This document shows positions 41,509-51,375 of a DNA stretch of 64,000 nt, one piece after another (the stretch's first letter is position 1; every line of letters starts with the position of its first letter). The stretch comes from Flammeovirgaceae bacterium (GTDB taxonomy: Bacteria > Bacteroidota > Bacteroidia > Cytophagales > Cyclobacteriaceae), in NCBI GenBank assembly GCA_027487845.1, contig JAIYCV010000018.1, forward strand, positions 1 to 64,000, given 5' to 3'. The notes beneath the pieces were generated by a model, which had not been told where the DNA came from, did no database searches, and was given only the letters and a program-made list of their open reading frames with translations. The position numbers and the translations under genes were made by a program.

Positions 41509-42189
41509 ATGAAAATATTGTTGATCGAAGATGAACCTCGTTTAAATGACTTTATAAAAAAAGGTCTTGAGCAAAATGGCTACGTAGTTGATGCCACGAC
41601 CAACGGAAGCACTGGCCTAGAAATGGTATCCGTAAATGAGTATGACCTTTTGCTACTTGATATAATGTTGCCCGGCCAAAGTGGACTTGAAGTACTAGAC
41701 AACATGAAGCGTTTCAATGTGAAAGTGCCCGTAATTATTGTTAGTGCGTTGACTAATTCAAATAATGTAATTGATGGGTTGGACAAGGGCGCTGCTGATT
41801 ACATCAAAAAGCCTTTTGACTTTGGTGAATTACTGGCAAGGATAAGAGCTGTTACTAGAAAGAAAAATCAGGGTAGTTGTTCAATATACAAAGTTGGTGA
41901 TTTAGAAATGAACCTGATGCAACGAAAAGTGACCGTAGCAGATGAATTTGTTCCATTAACAAATAGAGAATTTTTGCTGCTTGAACTCCTGCTTGCCAAC
42001 TGTAATCGGGTAGTAACCAAGACGGAGATGGCAGAGAAAGTGTGGGAAATTGCCTTTGATATGGGTAGTAACGTAATAGAAGTGCACATTTCTCAATTAA
42101 GAAAAAAGATCGAAAAAACTAGTCAATCTATGATTCAAACGAAAGTGGGAATGGGTTACTATATTGAGGGAGAGTTAACGTGCAAATAG
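41509..42189 (+). CDS. OmpR/PhoB-family response regulator
   Basis: A 226-residue DNA-binding regulator. The receiver domain has the acidic pair at IEDE and the phospho-acceptor Asp51 (LLLLDIMLPG), with Lys in YIKKPF. The C-terminal winged helix (about 130-226) has TNREFLLLELLLANCNRVVTK and VIEVHISQLRKKI. The sensor kinase starts 1 bp after the stop. Confidence 0.94.
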   Translation: MKILLIEDEPRLNDFIKKGLEQNGYVVDATTNGSTGLEMVSVNEYDLLLLDIMLPGQSGLEVLDNMKRFNVKVPVIIVSALTNSNNVIDGLDKGAADYIKKPFDFGELLARIRAVTRKKNQGSCSIYKVGDLEMNLMQRKVTVADEFVPLTNREFLLLELLLANCNRVVTKTEMAEKVWEIAFDMGSNVIEVHISQLRKKIEKTSQSMIQTKVGMGYYIEGELTCK

Positions 42190-42190
42190 A

Positions 42191-43534
42191 TTGAAATCAT
42201 ATTTTTTTTCAAGTGTCAGAACCAAAACGTCCTTGTTGTTCTTTGGCGTATTTCTAATTATCATTTTGCCTATCAATTACATCATCTATCAAAAAATCAA
42301 AAAAATCTTGGTAGAAGCAGATATAAAAGAACTAAAATTTGAAGCGGAAAAACTCATAGATCAAGTGAGGCTCGATCCGCGCGAAATTCCATTACCTAAA
42401 GCGGGCTTCAGAGAGAAGATTCAATTGAATAAAGAAATTTATTTTGAAGAACTTTTTTCTTCACCCTCCTTTCCACCACTCGACCAGTCGTTCTACTTTG
42501 TAGACTATTTTCAGCAAGATACGCTCGCTTTTGTAACGGTAAAACGAAAGATTGAATACTCATCGAGTGTTATCCTTCTAACATTAATGCGAAGCAATAA
42601 TCAGCTTCAGTCTTCTTTGGCCGAACTAACGAGCTATCTTTTTTATGCTACTTCAGCATCGATATTGCTGGCGGGTGTCTTCGTTTATATCATTACCGGC
42701 TTTAGCCTTTCGGCAGTAATGAAAATAGTGGCAGCAAGCACGCGAGTAAATGCATCCAACAGTATTGAACGAGTACCGGTACCGAAAGCAAAAGATGAAT
42801 ACCAAGAGCTTGCTAGGGCAATTAACTCAATGCTGGAGCGTATCGAATTGTCCATAAAAAATCAAACAAATTTTTTTGCCTCAGCGGCACATGAATTAAA
42901 AACTCCGCTCACGGTTATGAAAGCGGAGCTTACGTTGGCACTAAGAAAAAGCCCTGGTTCGGACGTGGCAAAAATACTCGATAGCAATTTGCGCGAGGTG
43001 GAGCGGCTCGATCATATTATCCACAACTTTCTTTTAATCAGTCAGCTAAAAACCGAAACTATTTCGCTGAACAGAAAATTATATGAGTTTAACGAGATTG
43101 TTTTTTCAGCAATGAAAAAAATTAAGTACTTAGCTCAAGATAAAGGAAGTTCCATTCAAGTTAGTTTGGAAGAGAAAGATATGAGCGTAGGTATCGATTT
43201 CGATATGATGGAAACTGCCGTTGTTAATCTGCTGGAGAATGCTGTGAAATACTCCCCTTACGGCTCAGTCATAACAGTGCAACTATTGCAAATAGAGGAA
43301 AGCTTGCACGTAAAGTTTATGAACCCAATACTGAAACCACTCTCATCGTTGGATCGGCTAAAGGAAGAATTTTATAAAGCAGAGCCTCAAAGCAGCGGCT
43401 TGGGGTTAGGGCTTTGGATTTGCAATAGAATTCTAACGATGCACCAATGTGAGTTTTCACTTTCTCAAGGTGATAAGAGCTTCTGTGCCTTGATTTCAAT
43501 GAAACTGGTTCAGGCAGATGATTTTACTTCTTGA
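42191..43534 (+). CDS. Sensor histidine kinase partner of the OmpR-type regulator
   Basis: A 447-residue membrane kinase. Two membrane helices (about 13-32 and 148-172) enclose a periplasmic domain of about 115 residues. HAMP-like region follows, then the phospho-acceptor His234 (AAHELKTPL), N-box NLLENAVKYSP and the G-box GLGLGLWICNRI. The start is TTG, directly after the regulator stop; no ATG is available. The signal is unknown. Confidence 0.92.
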   Translation: MKSYFFSSVRTKTSLLFFGVFLIIILPINYIIYQKIKKILVEADIKELKFEAEKLIDQVRLDPREIPLPKAGFREKIQLNKEIYFEELFSSPSFPPLDQSFYFVDYFQQDTLAFVTVKRKIEYSSSVILLTLMRSNNQLQSSLAELTSYLFYATSASILLAGVFVYIITGFSLSAVMKIVAASTRVNASNSIERVPVPKAKDEYQELARAINSMLERIELSIKNQTNFFASAAHELKTPLTVMKAELTLALRKSPGSDVAKILDSNLREVERLDHIIHNFLLISQLKTETISLNRKLYEFNEIVFSAMKKIKYLAQDKGSSIQVSLEEKDMSVGIDFDMMETAVVNLLENAVKYSPYGSVITVQLLQIEESLHVKFMNPILKPLSSLDRLKEEFYKAEPQSSGLGLGLWICNRILTMHQCEFSLSQGDKSFCALISMKLVQADDFTS

Positions 43535-43596
43535 TCGATAGCGTACATTTTTTTCAAAATGTGATTAAGTTTGATTTTATTTAATCGCAAAAGAAA

Positions 43597-44610
43597 ATGA
43601 AGAACCTATTTTCTATTTACCTGTTTTTATTTTCTGTACTAATTGCTTGCGGCAATAACAGTGATTGTTGTGCACAACCCTCAACAACGAAACCTATTTC
43701 TGTAAGTATTGGCTTGACGGGCGATGCTGCAGATGTGAAAACGACAACTCAATTTGGTGTTGTGTTAATGGGTGGCAGCACTGACGTGGACGAGGCCATT
43801 CAATGGATGATCAGCAAAAGTGGAGGTGGCGATTTTGTGATTATCAGGGCGTCTGGTTCAACGGGGTATAACGAGTACATAAAAAGTTTAGGAAACTTAA
43901 ATTCTGTTGAAACACTCTTAATCGATTCGAAGGAGAAAGCAAATCTTAACGAAACAAGAGATAAAATAAGAAATGCCGAAGCCCTTTTTATTGCCGGAGG
44001 CGATCAAGGTGACTATGTAAAATTTTGGACTGACACGGAGGCATCAAAAGCAATTCAATATCTGATTGACACGAAGAAAGTACCCATCGGTGGAACGAGT
44101 GCAGGATGTGCAGTTTTAAGCGAGTATGTATTTGACGCAAGAAATGGTGGCGTTGTTTCGGAAGAGGCGCTGGCCAATCCCTACAACTCATTAGTAAGCA
44201 TCAGTAAAAGTTTTATTTCTATTCCCGTTCTGAAAAATGTGTTTGCCGACCAGCATTATTCGCAAAGAACCCGCCAAGGAAGACATGTCGTTTTTTTGGC
44301 TAAAGCAATTAAAGATTTCAACTTAGTATCTCCACTTGGCATTGGTGTTGACGAAAAAACAGCCGTCCTCGTAGAAGAAAATGGGAACACAAAAATAGTA
44401 GGAGCAAACAATGCCTACTTTTTACAAAGTAATAGTGCTCCAGAGCAATGCCAGTCGGAAAAAAAATTGATTTGGAATCAACAAGGGAAAGCTATAAAAG
44501 TGTATGTGCGTAATTCCGCTTCTATTGACCAGTTGAACGTTTTCCAAAACAACGTTTCCGCGGTGGATCAATATTGGTCTGTAGCGGATGGCGTATTAAA
44601 GACTCGTTAG
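43597..44610 (+). CDS. Peptidase S51/cyanophycinase-like lipoprotein
   Basis: A 337-residue exported protein with a lipobox (SVLIAC, Cys18). The S51 serine nucleophile is in PIGGTSAGCAVLSE, and the family motif FADQHYSQRTRQGRHVV carries the conserved His. Relatives cleave cyanophycin or aspartyl dipeptides; true cyanophycinase is cytoplasmic, so this exported form may use scavenged peptide polymers. The gene stands alone after the kinase. Confidence 0.87.
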   Translation: MKNLFSIYLFLFSVLIACGNNSDCCAQPSTTKPISVSIGLTGDAADVKTTTQFGVVLMGGSTDVDEAIQWMISKSGGGDFVIIRASGSTGYNEYIKSLGNLNSVETLLIDSKEKANLNETRDKIRNAEALFIAGGDQGDYVKFWTDTEASKAIQYLIDTKKVPIGGTSAGCAVLSEYVFDARNGGVVSEEALANPYNSLVSISKSFISIPVLKNVFADQHYSQRTRQGRHVVFLAKAIKDFNLVSPLGIGVDEKTAVLVEENGNTKIVGANNAYFLQSNSAPEQCQSEKKLIWNQQGKAIKVYVRNSASIDQLNVFQNNVSAVDQYWSVADGVLKTR

Positions 44611-44636
44611 TTTTTACCTCTGCAAAAGGCAAGAAG

Positions 44637-45809
44637 TCATTTCAACCCCAGCGAGATGAGTATCCCTTCATCGGTTTCCGGTTTCGACCGATCATTGTTA
44701 GAATAGGTTGTTAGCCCAAATCCATTATCATATTCCCACATAGCCCAAGGTATATTGTTTTGCTCTAGTGCCAAACGCATGTCGCGAATCCATGCCAGCC
44801 GGCTGGAGCGGCTAGTGAAGGGTTTATACGCACCAAATTCATTGCAGGTGACTAGTACGTTGTATTTCTTCGCCCAAGTATCAACCGGTTTTGCCCAGTT
44901 TTTCATACTGTCTAAATTGTAATTTTGCTTTCCATACCATGTGAGCGCATCTTTTAAACTTTGAACGGAGGTTGATTTAACAAGCGAATCGATCACTGAT
45001 TGTTTGCTCGGGTAAGGGACAGCTCGCGCGGTAATTGCCGGCTCCCAACCAGCCCAGGTTGCTCCTTGATGCGTGAACAAAAATGGATCATAGGTATGAA
45101 AATTATAGATGATGTTTGTTTCCCCGTAAGGAACCATCGAAATCAGGTTGGTTCGTCCATTCCATTCTTCAGCTCCCGCGATGATGTAATGGTTGGCAGT
45201 AACCTGGCGGATGGCTCGAACAAGTTTCAATTGAACTGGCCACCACCAAGTTACATTCAAATTGTTAAATTTCGATGTGCCTACATGCGGTTCATTGTAC
45301 ACTTCAAAGTACATCTTATCGGTAGGATATTTGGAAAAGTATTGAGCCAGAGCTTTCCAATAGGCTATTGCTTTTTCATCGTAGCCAGCGCTGGTGGCAA
45401 GATTTTTCTCAAAAGCTTCATCCGAATTATGAATGCCATCAAAGACTACAGCAAGACCTGCATCAATAATTATTTTGACAGCATTATCAACGTAGGCAAG
45501 ATTGATTGCCGTTAATTGCGAGGGGTTGTTAGCTTGAAATAATACATTGGTGGCTATGGGCAGGCGCACATAGGTAAAACCCTGCGCTTTGATTCGCGCC
45601 ATATCCACAGAATTGAAGCGAGTGCTATATTGACTAGAGCTCGAATAATCGTTAAACCAATTTTCTAGGTTAATTCCTTTGGCCAGGGCTTTTCTGACTG
45701 TCTCCGCAGTTATAGGTGTGCCAATGTTATTATTGATTATTTCTGTGGGCTTTTCACATGACGCAAAAAGGGTGACTAGCAGTATTAGAAAAGTAGTTAC
45801 GTTAATCAT
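44637..45809 (-). CDS. GH5 family glycosidase, lipoprotein
   Basis: A 390-residue cellulase-like (GH5) enzyme. The acid/base Glu is in MYFEVYNEPHVG, the nucleophile Glu in LVTCNEFGAYK, and the strand motifs YVRLPI and IIYNFHTYDPF fit the clan A TIM barrel. The N-terminus has a signal and lipobox (LFASC). I use the ATG at 45807-45809; an upstream TTG codon lies inside the promoter box. Likely substrate is a beta-glucan or mannan. It lies alone and not in a polysaccharide locus. Confidence 0.9.
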   Translation of the reverse strand: MINVTTFLILLVTLFASCEKPTEIINNNIGTPITAETVRKALAKGINLENWFNDYSSSSQYSTRFNSVDMARIKAQGFTYVRLPIATNVLFQANNPSQLTAINLAYVDNAVKIIIDAGLAVVFDGIHNSDEAFEKNLATSAGYDEKAIAYWKALAQYFSKYPTDKMYFEVYNEPHVGTSKFNNLNVTWWWPVQLKLVRAIRQVTANHYIIAGAEEWNGRTNLISMVPYGETNIIYNFHTYDPFLFTHQGATWAGWEPAITARAVPYPSKQSVIDSLVKSTSVQSLKDALTWYGKQNYNLDSMKNWAKPVDTWAKKYNVLVTCNEFGAYKPFTSRSSRLAWIRDMRLALEQNNIPWAMWEYDNGFGLTTYSNNDRSKPETDEGILISLGLK

Positions 45810-45812
45810 ATT

Positions 45813-45820
45813 CAAAGATA
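45813..45820 (-). promoter_or_regulatory. Promoter box of the GH5 gene
   Basis: The minus strand reads TATCTTTG, a perfect match, ending 3 bp before the ATG. If used, the transcript would be nearly leaderless. Confidence 0.4.
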
Positions 45821-45876
45821 GAAGGGCAGGACAGATTATCGGTCAATTTTCATCCTAAAAATAGCTGAAAATCCGC

Positions 45877-45884
45877 TACCTTTG
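45877..45884 (+). promoter_or_regulatory. Promoter box of lepA
   Basis: TACCTTTG matches TAnnTTTG, 31 bp before the lepA ATG. The -33 element is unclear. Confidence 0.5.
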
Positions 45885-45915
45885 CCGCTTAATAAACTAT
45901 TGTTTTAGCGTAGGT

Positions 45916-47700
45916 ATGGAAAACATCCGCAATTTTTGCATCATAGCACACATCGATCACGGAAAAAGCACGTTGGCCGATCGGCTTCTAGAGTTTACAG
46001 GCACGGTTACTAACCGCCAAATGCAAGCGCAAGTACTTGATAATATGGATTTGGAGCGCGAAAAGGGCATTACCATAAAAAGCCACGCTATCCAAATGAA
46101 CTATAAGCAAGATGGAAAAGAATTTATCTTAAATTTAATTGATACCCCTGGCCACGTTGACTTTTCTTACGAAGTTTCTCGATCCATTGCGGCCTGTGAA
46201 GGAGCTTTGTTGATTGTAGATGCCGCTCAAGGCATTCAGGCTCAGACCATTTCCAACCTTTATTTGGCATTGGAACATAATCTGGAAATCATTCCAGTGA
46301 TGAACAAAATCGATCTTCCATCGGCAATGCCCGATGAAGTGGCCGATCAAATTGTTGAGCTTATTGGGTGCGACCGCGACTCCATAATCAAAGCAAGTGC
46401 AAAAGAAGGCCGCGGTATTGAAGATATTCTGAAAGCGGTAGTGGCCAGAGTGCCAGCACCAAAAGGCGATCCAAAAGCCCCGCTGCAGGCAATGATTTTT
46501 GATTCCGTTTTCAATTCCTTCCGGGGCATAGAAGTTTATTACCGTGTCTTCAACGGCACCATGCGTAAAAATGACCAGATCAAATTTGTAAATGCCGATA
46601 AGCAATATGGTGCCGATGAAATTGGTGTTTTAAAGCTGGATAAATTTCCAACCAACGAGATCAGCGCGGGCAATGTTGGCTACTTGATTTCAGGTATTAA
46701 AGTGGCGAAAGAGGTGAAAGTGGGTGATACGATCACGCTGGTGGCGAATCCGGGCGAGGCGATAAAAGGTTTTGAAGATGTAAAGCCAATGGTGTTTGCG
46801 GGTATTTATCCGGTCGAGACTTCCGAGTTTGAAGAGCTTCGCGCTTCCATGGAAAAACTGCAATTAAACGATGCCAGTTTAGTATGGGAGCCCGAAACAT
46901 CGGCTGCACTTGGCTTTGGCTTTCGATGCGGCTTCTTGGGGATGCTTCACATGGAAATTATTCAGGAGCGTTTGGAACGCGAGTTCAACATGACGGTGAT
47001 CACCACAGTGCCATCCGTGCAATTCAAAGCCACGCTTACCAATGGCAAAGTGCTTGACATTAATGCGCCCTCTGAAATGCCCGATCCCACTACAGTGGAT
47101 TTTATTGAAGAACCGTTTATTCGGGCGCAAATTATTTCTAAGTCTGAATTCATTGGGCCGATTATTGGACTTTGCATGGACAGACGTGGCCAGATTAAAA
47201 ATCAAATTTACCTAACCTCCGACCGTGTTGAACTTACCTTTGAAATGCCGTTAGCTGAAATTGTGTTTGACTTTTTCGATAAGTTGAAAACAATTTCCAA
47301 AGGCTATGCTTCATTAGATTATCATTTGATGGACATGCGCGAAAGCGATATGGTAAAGTTGGATGTGCAATTAAATGGGGAAAAGATTGACGCGCTCTCG
47401 GCTATTGTGCACCGCCAAAAAGCCCAAGAGTGGGGGCGCAAGCTGTGTGAAAAATTAAAAGAGCTAATTCCTCGCCATATGTTCGAGGTGGCCATACAGG
47501 CTGCTATCGGCCAAAAAATCGTAGCGCGTGAAACACTGAGTGCCATTCGTAAAAACGTGTTGGCAAAATGTTATGGTGGAGATATCTCGCGTAAGCGCAA
47601 ATTGTTAGAGAAGCAAAAGAAGGGAAAGAAACGCATGCGCCAAGTGGGCAATGTAGAGATCCCTCAAGAAGCATTTATGGCGGTGCTGAAGATTGAGTAA
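45916..47700 (+). CDS. lepA: Elongation factor 4 (back-translocating GTPase)
   Basis: A 594-residue ribosome GTPase. G1 is [10 protein letters not shown]3 DTPGHVDF and G4 NKIDLP; G2 lies in [12 protein letters not shown]. The EF-G-like domains II, III and V follow. The LepA C-terminal domain ends with [27 protein letters not shown]. It heads a series of closely spaced plus-strand genes. Confidence 0.97.
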   Translation: MENIRNFCIIAHIDHGKSTLADRLLEFTGTVTNRQMQAQVLDNMDLEREKGITIKSHAIQMNYKQDGKEFILNLIDTPGHVDFSYEVSRSIAACEGALLIVDAAQGIQAQTISNLYLALEHNLEIIPVMNKIDLPSAMPDEVADQIVELIGCDRDSIIKASAKEGRGIEDILKAVVARVPAPKGDPKAPLQAMIFDSVFNSFRGIEVYYRVFNGTMRKNDQIKFVNADKQYGADEIGVLKLDKFPTNEISAGNVGYLISGIKVAKEVKVGDTITLVANPGEAIKGFEDVKPMVFAGIYPVETSEFEELRASMEKLQLNDASLVWEPETSAALGFGFRCGFLGMLHMEIIQERLEREFNMTVITTVPSVQFKATLTNGKVLDINAPSEMPDPTTVDFIEEPFIRAQIISKSEFIGPIIGLCMDRRGQIKNQIYLTSDRVELTFEMPLAEIVFDFFDKLKTISKGYASLDYHLMDMRESDMVKLDVQLNGEKIDALSAIVHRQKAQEWGRKLCEKLKELIPRHMFEVAIQAAIGQKIVARETLSAIRKNVLAKCYGGDISRKRKLLEKQKKGKKRMRQVGNVEIPQEAFMAVLKIE

Positions 47701-47718
47701 GGACAAATTTTGATTCTG

Positions 47719-48009
47719 ATGGAAAGGAATTTTGATGAAGTAATTGCTGACATGTTGATCCAGCTGGCTAACATCGAGACCCGAAGAGAAGCAGAGGATA
47801 GAAGGATGGAAGCTTTTGATGGGCGAATGCGTGCATTTGACAAAAGACTAGAACTGACTATCAAGCGCATGGTAAAAATCGAGACCCGGCTGGAGCAGGG
47901 TGAAAAAAGAATGGAACTGTTTGATGAGCGATTGAAGCAATCTATTGAATCTCAAAATGAAATAAACAAATATTTTTTGGACTACATAAAAAAGAATCCA
48001 ATCAAATAA
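47719..48009 (+). CDS. Small coiled-coil protein
   Basis: A 96-residue charged protein from the ATG at 47719. A heptad-like repeat of RxxAFDxRM(R)AFDKRLEL type with Arg/Glu runs from residue 22 to 75. Short proteins like this are common in Cytophagales and often sit near DNA or division genes; no function can be assigned. The gap to lepA is 18 bp. Confidence 0.65.
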   Translation: MERNFDEVIADMLIQLANIETRREAEDRRMEAFDGRMRAFDKRLELTIKRMVKIETRLEQGEKRMELFDERLKQSIESQNEINKYFLDYIKKNPIK

Positions 48010-48010
48010 C

Positions 48011-48256
48011 ATGGCAAAAGCGAAGTCTTCAAAACCGAAAGTTGAGAAAGCTAAACCTGCCTACTTGGTTGAACTAAAAAAGGCCGAAGCCGCCCTGAAA
48101 AAAAAGCAGGAAGAACTAGTGAAGGCAAAGCTTTTACATAAAAAACTGGCGGGCGAGTTTATCGAGCACTGGTTGGTAGTGAGAAGGATTAAAAAGAAAC
48201 ATGGCTTAGTGCCTGGTATGCCAAAAGAATTTTTAAAGGGAACAAACAGTAAATGA
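48011..48256 (+). CDS. Small Lys-rich protein
   Basis: An 81-residue basic protein (about one third Lys) with a helix AYLVELKKAEAALKKKQEELVKAK and a tail HWLVVRRIKKKHGLVPGMP. It may bind nucleic acid, by composition only. It starts 1 bp after the coiled-coil gene and overlaps folD by four bases (ATGA). Confidence 0.65.
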   Translation: MAKAKSSKPKVEKAKPAYLVELKKAEAALKKKQEELVKAKLLHKKLAGEFIEHWLVVRRIKKKHGLVPGMPKEFLKGTNSK

Positions 48257-49140
48257 CAGAAGTAACAACTTACTCACTGATAGACGGTAGAAAAGTTTCC
48301 ACCGAGATAAAAGCTGAGCTGTCTGCAAAAGTAGCTGAGCGAAAAAAGCTAAATAAAAAAATTCCACACCTAGCCATTATTCTGGTAGGCGATGATGGAG
48401 CGAGCCAAACCTATGTTGATCATAAGGTGAAGGCTTGTAAAGAAGTTGGTTTTCACTATACCATGATGCGCTTTGCTGACACCATTAGCGAAGAGAAGTT
48501 AATGAAGCACATTGACCATGTAAACGATGATGAAGATGTAGATGGCTTTATTGTTCAGTTGCCATTACCACCTCATATTTCTGTTGAACGTATTACCGAA
48601 AGAATACGCTCCGATAAAGATGTGGATGGATTTACCAATCATAATTTTGGAAGTATTATTTCTAAAAATCCTTTGCTAATGCCAGCAACACCATTTGGCG
48701 TGATGGAATTATTGCGCAGATATAATATTGAAACACGGGGCAAGAATTGTGTGATTGTTGGTGCAAGTAGATTGGTGGGAGCACCATTAAGCATGATGCT
48801 CGTTCAACAAGGCCACGCAACAGTTACCATTTGCCATAAGTATACAGTTGATTTAAAAAGTATTACTCAGCAGGCAGATATTCTTGTAGTTGCCGTTGGT
48901 AAACCAGGCCTTATTACCGCTGACATGGTGAAAGAAGGAGCAGTAGTAATAGATGTAGGAACTACCCGTGTTGAAGGGTCGCAATTTAAAAACGGCTATG
49001 CTTTAAAGGGCGATGTGGATTTTACAGAAGTCGCTCCTAAATGTTCATTTATAACGCCAGTACCTGGAGGCGTTGGCCCCATGACCATTGCCTCGCTACT
49101 ATTGAATACATTGAAGGCAACAGAAAACTTGAATCCCTAA
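48253..49140 (+). CDS. folD: Bifunctional methylenetetrahydrofolate dehydrogenase/cyclohydrolase
   Basis: Interconverts methylene-, methenyl- and formyl-tetrahydrofolate. The 295-residue protein has YVDHKVKACKEVGF, DGFIVQLPLPPHI, KDVDGFTNHNFG and the NADP-site GASRLVGAPLSMML. Length normal. The ATG overlaps the stop of the Lys-rich gene. A tract of TTGAA words separates it from queE. Confidence 0.96.
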   Translation: MTEVTTYSLIDGRKVSTEIKAELSAKVAERKKLNKKIPHLAIILVGDDGASQTYVDHKVKACKEVGFHYTMMRFADTISEEKLMKHIDHVNDDEDVDGFIVQLPLPPHISVERITERIRSDKDVDGFTNHNFGSIISKNPLLMPATPFGVMELLRRYNIETRGKNCVIVGASRLVGAPLSMMLVQQGHATVTICHKYTVDLKSITQQADILVVAVGKPGLITADMVKEGAVVIDVGTTRVEGSQFKNGYALKGDVDFTEVAPKCSFITPVPGGVGPMTIASLLLNTLKATENLNP

Positions 49141-49158
49141 AAAGTTTGGCCTTTAGAT

Positions 49159-49225
49159 TTTGAACGTGAAATTTTGAATTTGAAATACCCTTGAATCTTG
49201 AACCTGCAATGTTGAATTTGAAATT
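49159..49225. repeat. TTGAA-word heptamer tract between folD and queE
   Basis: A degenerate row of seven-base words (TGAAATT, TTGAATT, TGAAATA, TTGAATC, TTGAACC, TGCAATG, TTGAATT, TGAAATT). It runs across the queE start codon, so the words encode the first residues MLNLKL. Same family as the pheT and radC tracts. Confidence 0.85.
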
Positions 49226-49814
49226 ACCAGTAATGGAACATTTCTACACCATTCAAGGAGAAGGGAAATTTCAAGGCCACGCGGCATATTTTATTCGATT
49301 GGGCGGTTGTGATGTTGGCTGTGTTTGGTGCGATGTGAAAGAATCGTGGGATGCTACTTTACATCCACAACTTGAAATAAACCAGCTGGCAACAACAGCT
49401 CAGCAGTCAGGGACTAAGATGGTGGTCATTACGGGAGGAGAACCCGCCATGCATAACTTGAGTGCTCTTACTCGCCAGTTAAAAGAAAAAGGATTGCGCA
49501 CTCACATTGAAACTTCGGGGGTTTATCCCTTAACCGGAGAATGGGACTGGGTTTGCTTTTCACCCAAGAAATTTAAGTCGCCAGATAACTCTGTTTTTAA
49601 ACGTGCTCATGAGTTGAAAGTAGTCATTTATCACCCAAGTGATATTGCGTGGGCTGAAAGTTTTACTGGATTGCTTAACCCAGCGTGTGAACTTTTTATT
49701 CAGCCCGAATGGTCGAAAGAAAAACAAATCACTCCCCTGATTGTAGACTACGTAAAAGCGAATCCAAAATGGAAGATATCACTTCAGACCCATAAGTACA
49801 TGAACATTCCATAA
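49209..49814 (+). CDS. queE: 7-carboxy-7-deazaguanine synthase (radical SAM)
   Basis: Makes the 7-deazaguanine core of queuosine. A 201-residue protein with the variant radical-SAM cysteine motif CDVGCVWC (C-x3-C-x2-C) directly after YTIQGEGKFQGHAAYFIRLGG. A GGEPAM motif follows. I chose the ATG at 49209 (MLNLKLPVMEHF). The alternative MEHFYT start at 49233 is possible, because the first residues come from the repeat tract. pabB starts 3 bp after its stop. Confidence 0.92.
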   Translation: MLNLKLPVMEHFYTIQGEGKFQGHAAYFIRLGGCDVGCVWCDVKESWDATLHPQLEINQLATTAQQSGTKMVVITGGEPAMHNLSALTRQLKEKGLRTHIETSGVYPLTGEWDWVCFSPKKFKSPDNSVFKRAHELKVVIYHPSDIAWAESFTGLLNPACELFIQPEWSKEKQITPLIVDYVKANPKWKISLQTHKYMNIP

Positions 49815-49817
49815 TGA

Positions 49818-50795
49818 ATGACTAAGCATGAATTTATAGAAACATTAAATCATTGGGGGAGGAGTAAAACTCCCTTCTTATTTTTGGTTGATTTTGAAAT
49901 TCAAAAACCTGTTGCCATTAAACTCAGCGAAGTTAATCCAAGCGAAATTTTGTTTTGGATGAACGGCTTTACTAATGAGGTTAAAGTAGACTTAATCTCA
50001 ACGGAGAAAAAACTGAAACTGGATCAACGCAGTTTACTTTTCTCTGATTATAAAACCAAGTTCGACATCGTTAAAGAACGACTAATTTATGGTGATTCTT
50101 TTTTGACTAATTTGACTGTCAAGATTTCAATTAGTTCAAATTATTCGCTCAAGGAAGTCTATTCATTGGCTAAAGCCAAATATAAGCTTTTGTACCACGA
50201 TGAATTCTTGGTGTTCTCACCAGAGACTTTTATAAAAATCCATAACGGAAAAATATTTTCTTATCCAATGAAAGGCACTATTGACGCATCTATTGATAAT
50301 GCGCGAGAAATCATTTTAAACGATCGCAAAGAAATTGCAGAGCATACTACAATTGTCGATCTTATTAGAAATGATTTAAGTTTAGTTGCTACTGATGTGA
50401 CTGTGAAGAGGTTTAGGTATTTAGAAGAGCTAAAAACAACCTCAAAAAATTTGCTTCAAGTAAGCTCTGAAATTGAAGGCAATCTGCCAGTGGATTATTT
50501 GTCAGATCTTGGAAATATAATTGTTTCCTTGTTGCCTGCAGGGTCTGTCAGCGGTGCTCCCAAAAAGAAGACGCTTGAAATTATTGCTGAAGCAGAAGGC
50601 GTTGAAAGAGGATACTATACGGGCGTTGTTGGCCTTTTTAATGGTGAATCGCTAGACAGTGCCGTAATGATACGTTATATTGAAAAACAACATGGCAACT
50701 TGTTTTACAGAAGTGGTGGTGGTATCACAGCACAAAGTGAGATAGATAAAGAGTATCAAGAAATTAAGGATAAGATTTATGTCCCAATTGATTGA
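49818..50795 (+). CDS. pabB: Aminodeoxychorismate synthase component I (PabB-like)
   Basis: Chorismate-binding enzyme that forms 4-amino-4-deoxychorismate for folate. It has the Lys of the PabB-type motif YPMKGT (Lys152; TrpE has Ala there), IVDLIRNDLSLVA and PAGSVSGAPK. The 325-residue length is short because the N-terminal non-catalytic domain is reduced, as common in Bacteroidetes. It overlaps the next gene by 17 bp. The glutaminase (PabA) is not adjacent. Confidence 0.9.
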   Translation: MTKHEFIETLNHWGRSKTPFLFLVDFEIQKPVAIKLSEVNPSEILFWMNGFTNEVKVDLISTEKKLKLDQRSLLFSDYKTKFDIVKERLIYGDSFLTNLTVKISISSNYSLKEVYSLAKAKYKLLYHDEFLVFSPETFIKIHNGKIFSYPMKGTIDASIDNAREIILNDRKEIAEHTTIVDLIRNDLSLVATDVTVKRFRYLEELKTTSKNLLQVSSEIEGNLPVDYLSDLGNIIVSLLPAGSVSGAPKKKTLEIIAEAEGVERGYYTGVVGLFNGESLDSAVMIRYIEKQHGNLFYRSGGGITAQSEIDKEYQEIKDKIYVPID

Positions 50796-51375
50796 ATCGA
50801 TTTATTTGAAGGGTGGAGTTTTCAGGAATTTAGCCTACCACGAAAGTAGACTCAACAATGCTCGCCTGGCGCTGTTTTCAGCAGAAAAAACAATCAATAT
50901 TGCTGCTCTCTTAGAAGAACAGCGAATTCCGAAAAAGGGACTATTTAAATGCAGAATTTTATACGGCCTTCAAATAGAAAGCATCGAGTTTCATCCTTAT
51001 GTTTTACATCCGACAAAATCTTTAAAATTAGTAGACGATGATAGTATTGAATATCATTTTAAATACAGCGATAGAAAAAGGATAGATGAGTTGTATGGGT
51101 TAAGAGGCGAGTGCGATGATGTTTTGATTGTAAGGCAGGGCTTGATTACCGATACGTCATACGCGAACATTGTGTTGAAAAAAGGTGACCAGTGGATAAC
51201 GCCCGCAGCACCTTTGCTGGCTGGTACTATGCGAAGCTTCCTGCTAGAAAAAAAGACACTTATCGAAGAAGAGATAAAATCAAAAGATCTTAGCAAATTT
51301 GTTAGCTTTAAATTGATCAACGCCCTTATTGGATTCGATATGCCAGAGATTGCAATTGATAACATAAAAAAGTGA
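50779..51375 (+). CDS. Class IV aminotransferase-like protein, probable aminodeoxychorismate lyase
   Basis: A 198-residue short form of the fold-type IV PLP enzymes. Family motifs are CDDVLIVRQGLITDTSYANIVL and TPAAPLLAGTMRSFLL; the PLP lysine is probably in the HFKYSDRKR segment. Classical PabC has about 270 residues, but this short version is the usual Bacteroidetes partner of PabB. The 17-bp overlap with pabB supports coupled synthesis. Confidence 0.82.
   Translation: MSQLIESIYLKGGVFRNLAYHESRLNNARLALFSAEKTINIAALLEEQRIPKKGLFKCRILYGLQIESIEFHPYVLHPTKSLKLVDDDSIEYHFKYSDRKRIDELYGLRGECDDVLIVRQGLITDTSYANIVLKKGDQWITPAAPLLAGTMRSFLLEKKTLIEEEIKSKDLSKFVSFKLINALIGFDMPEIAIDNIKK

Noticed and set aside
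49141-49208. PreQ1 riboswitch before queE
   Set aside because: The region is only TTGAA words; no pseudoknot-forming C-rich loop is visible.
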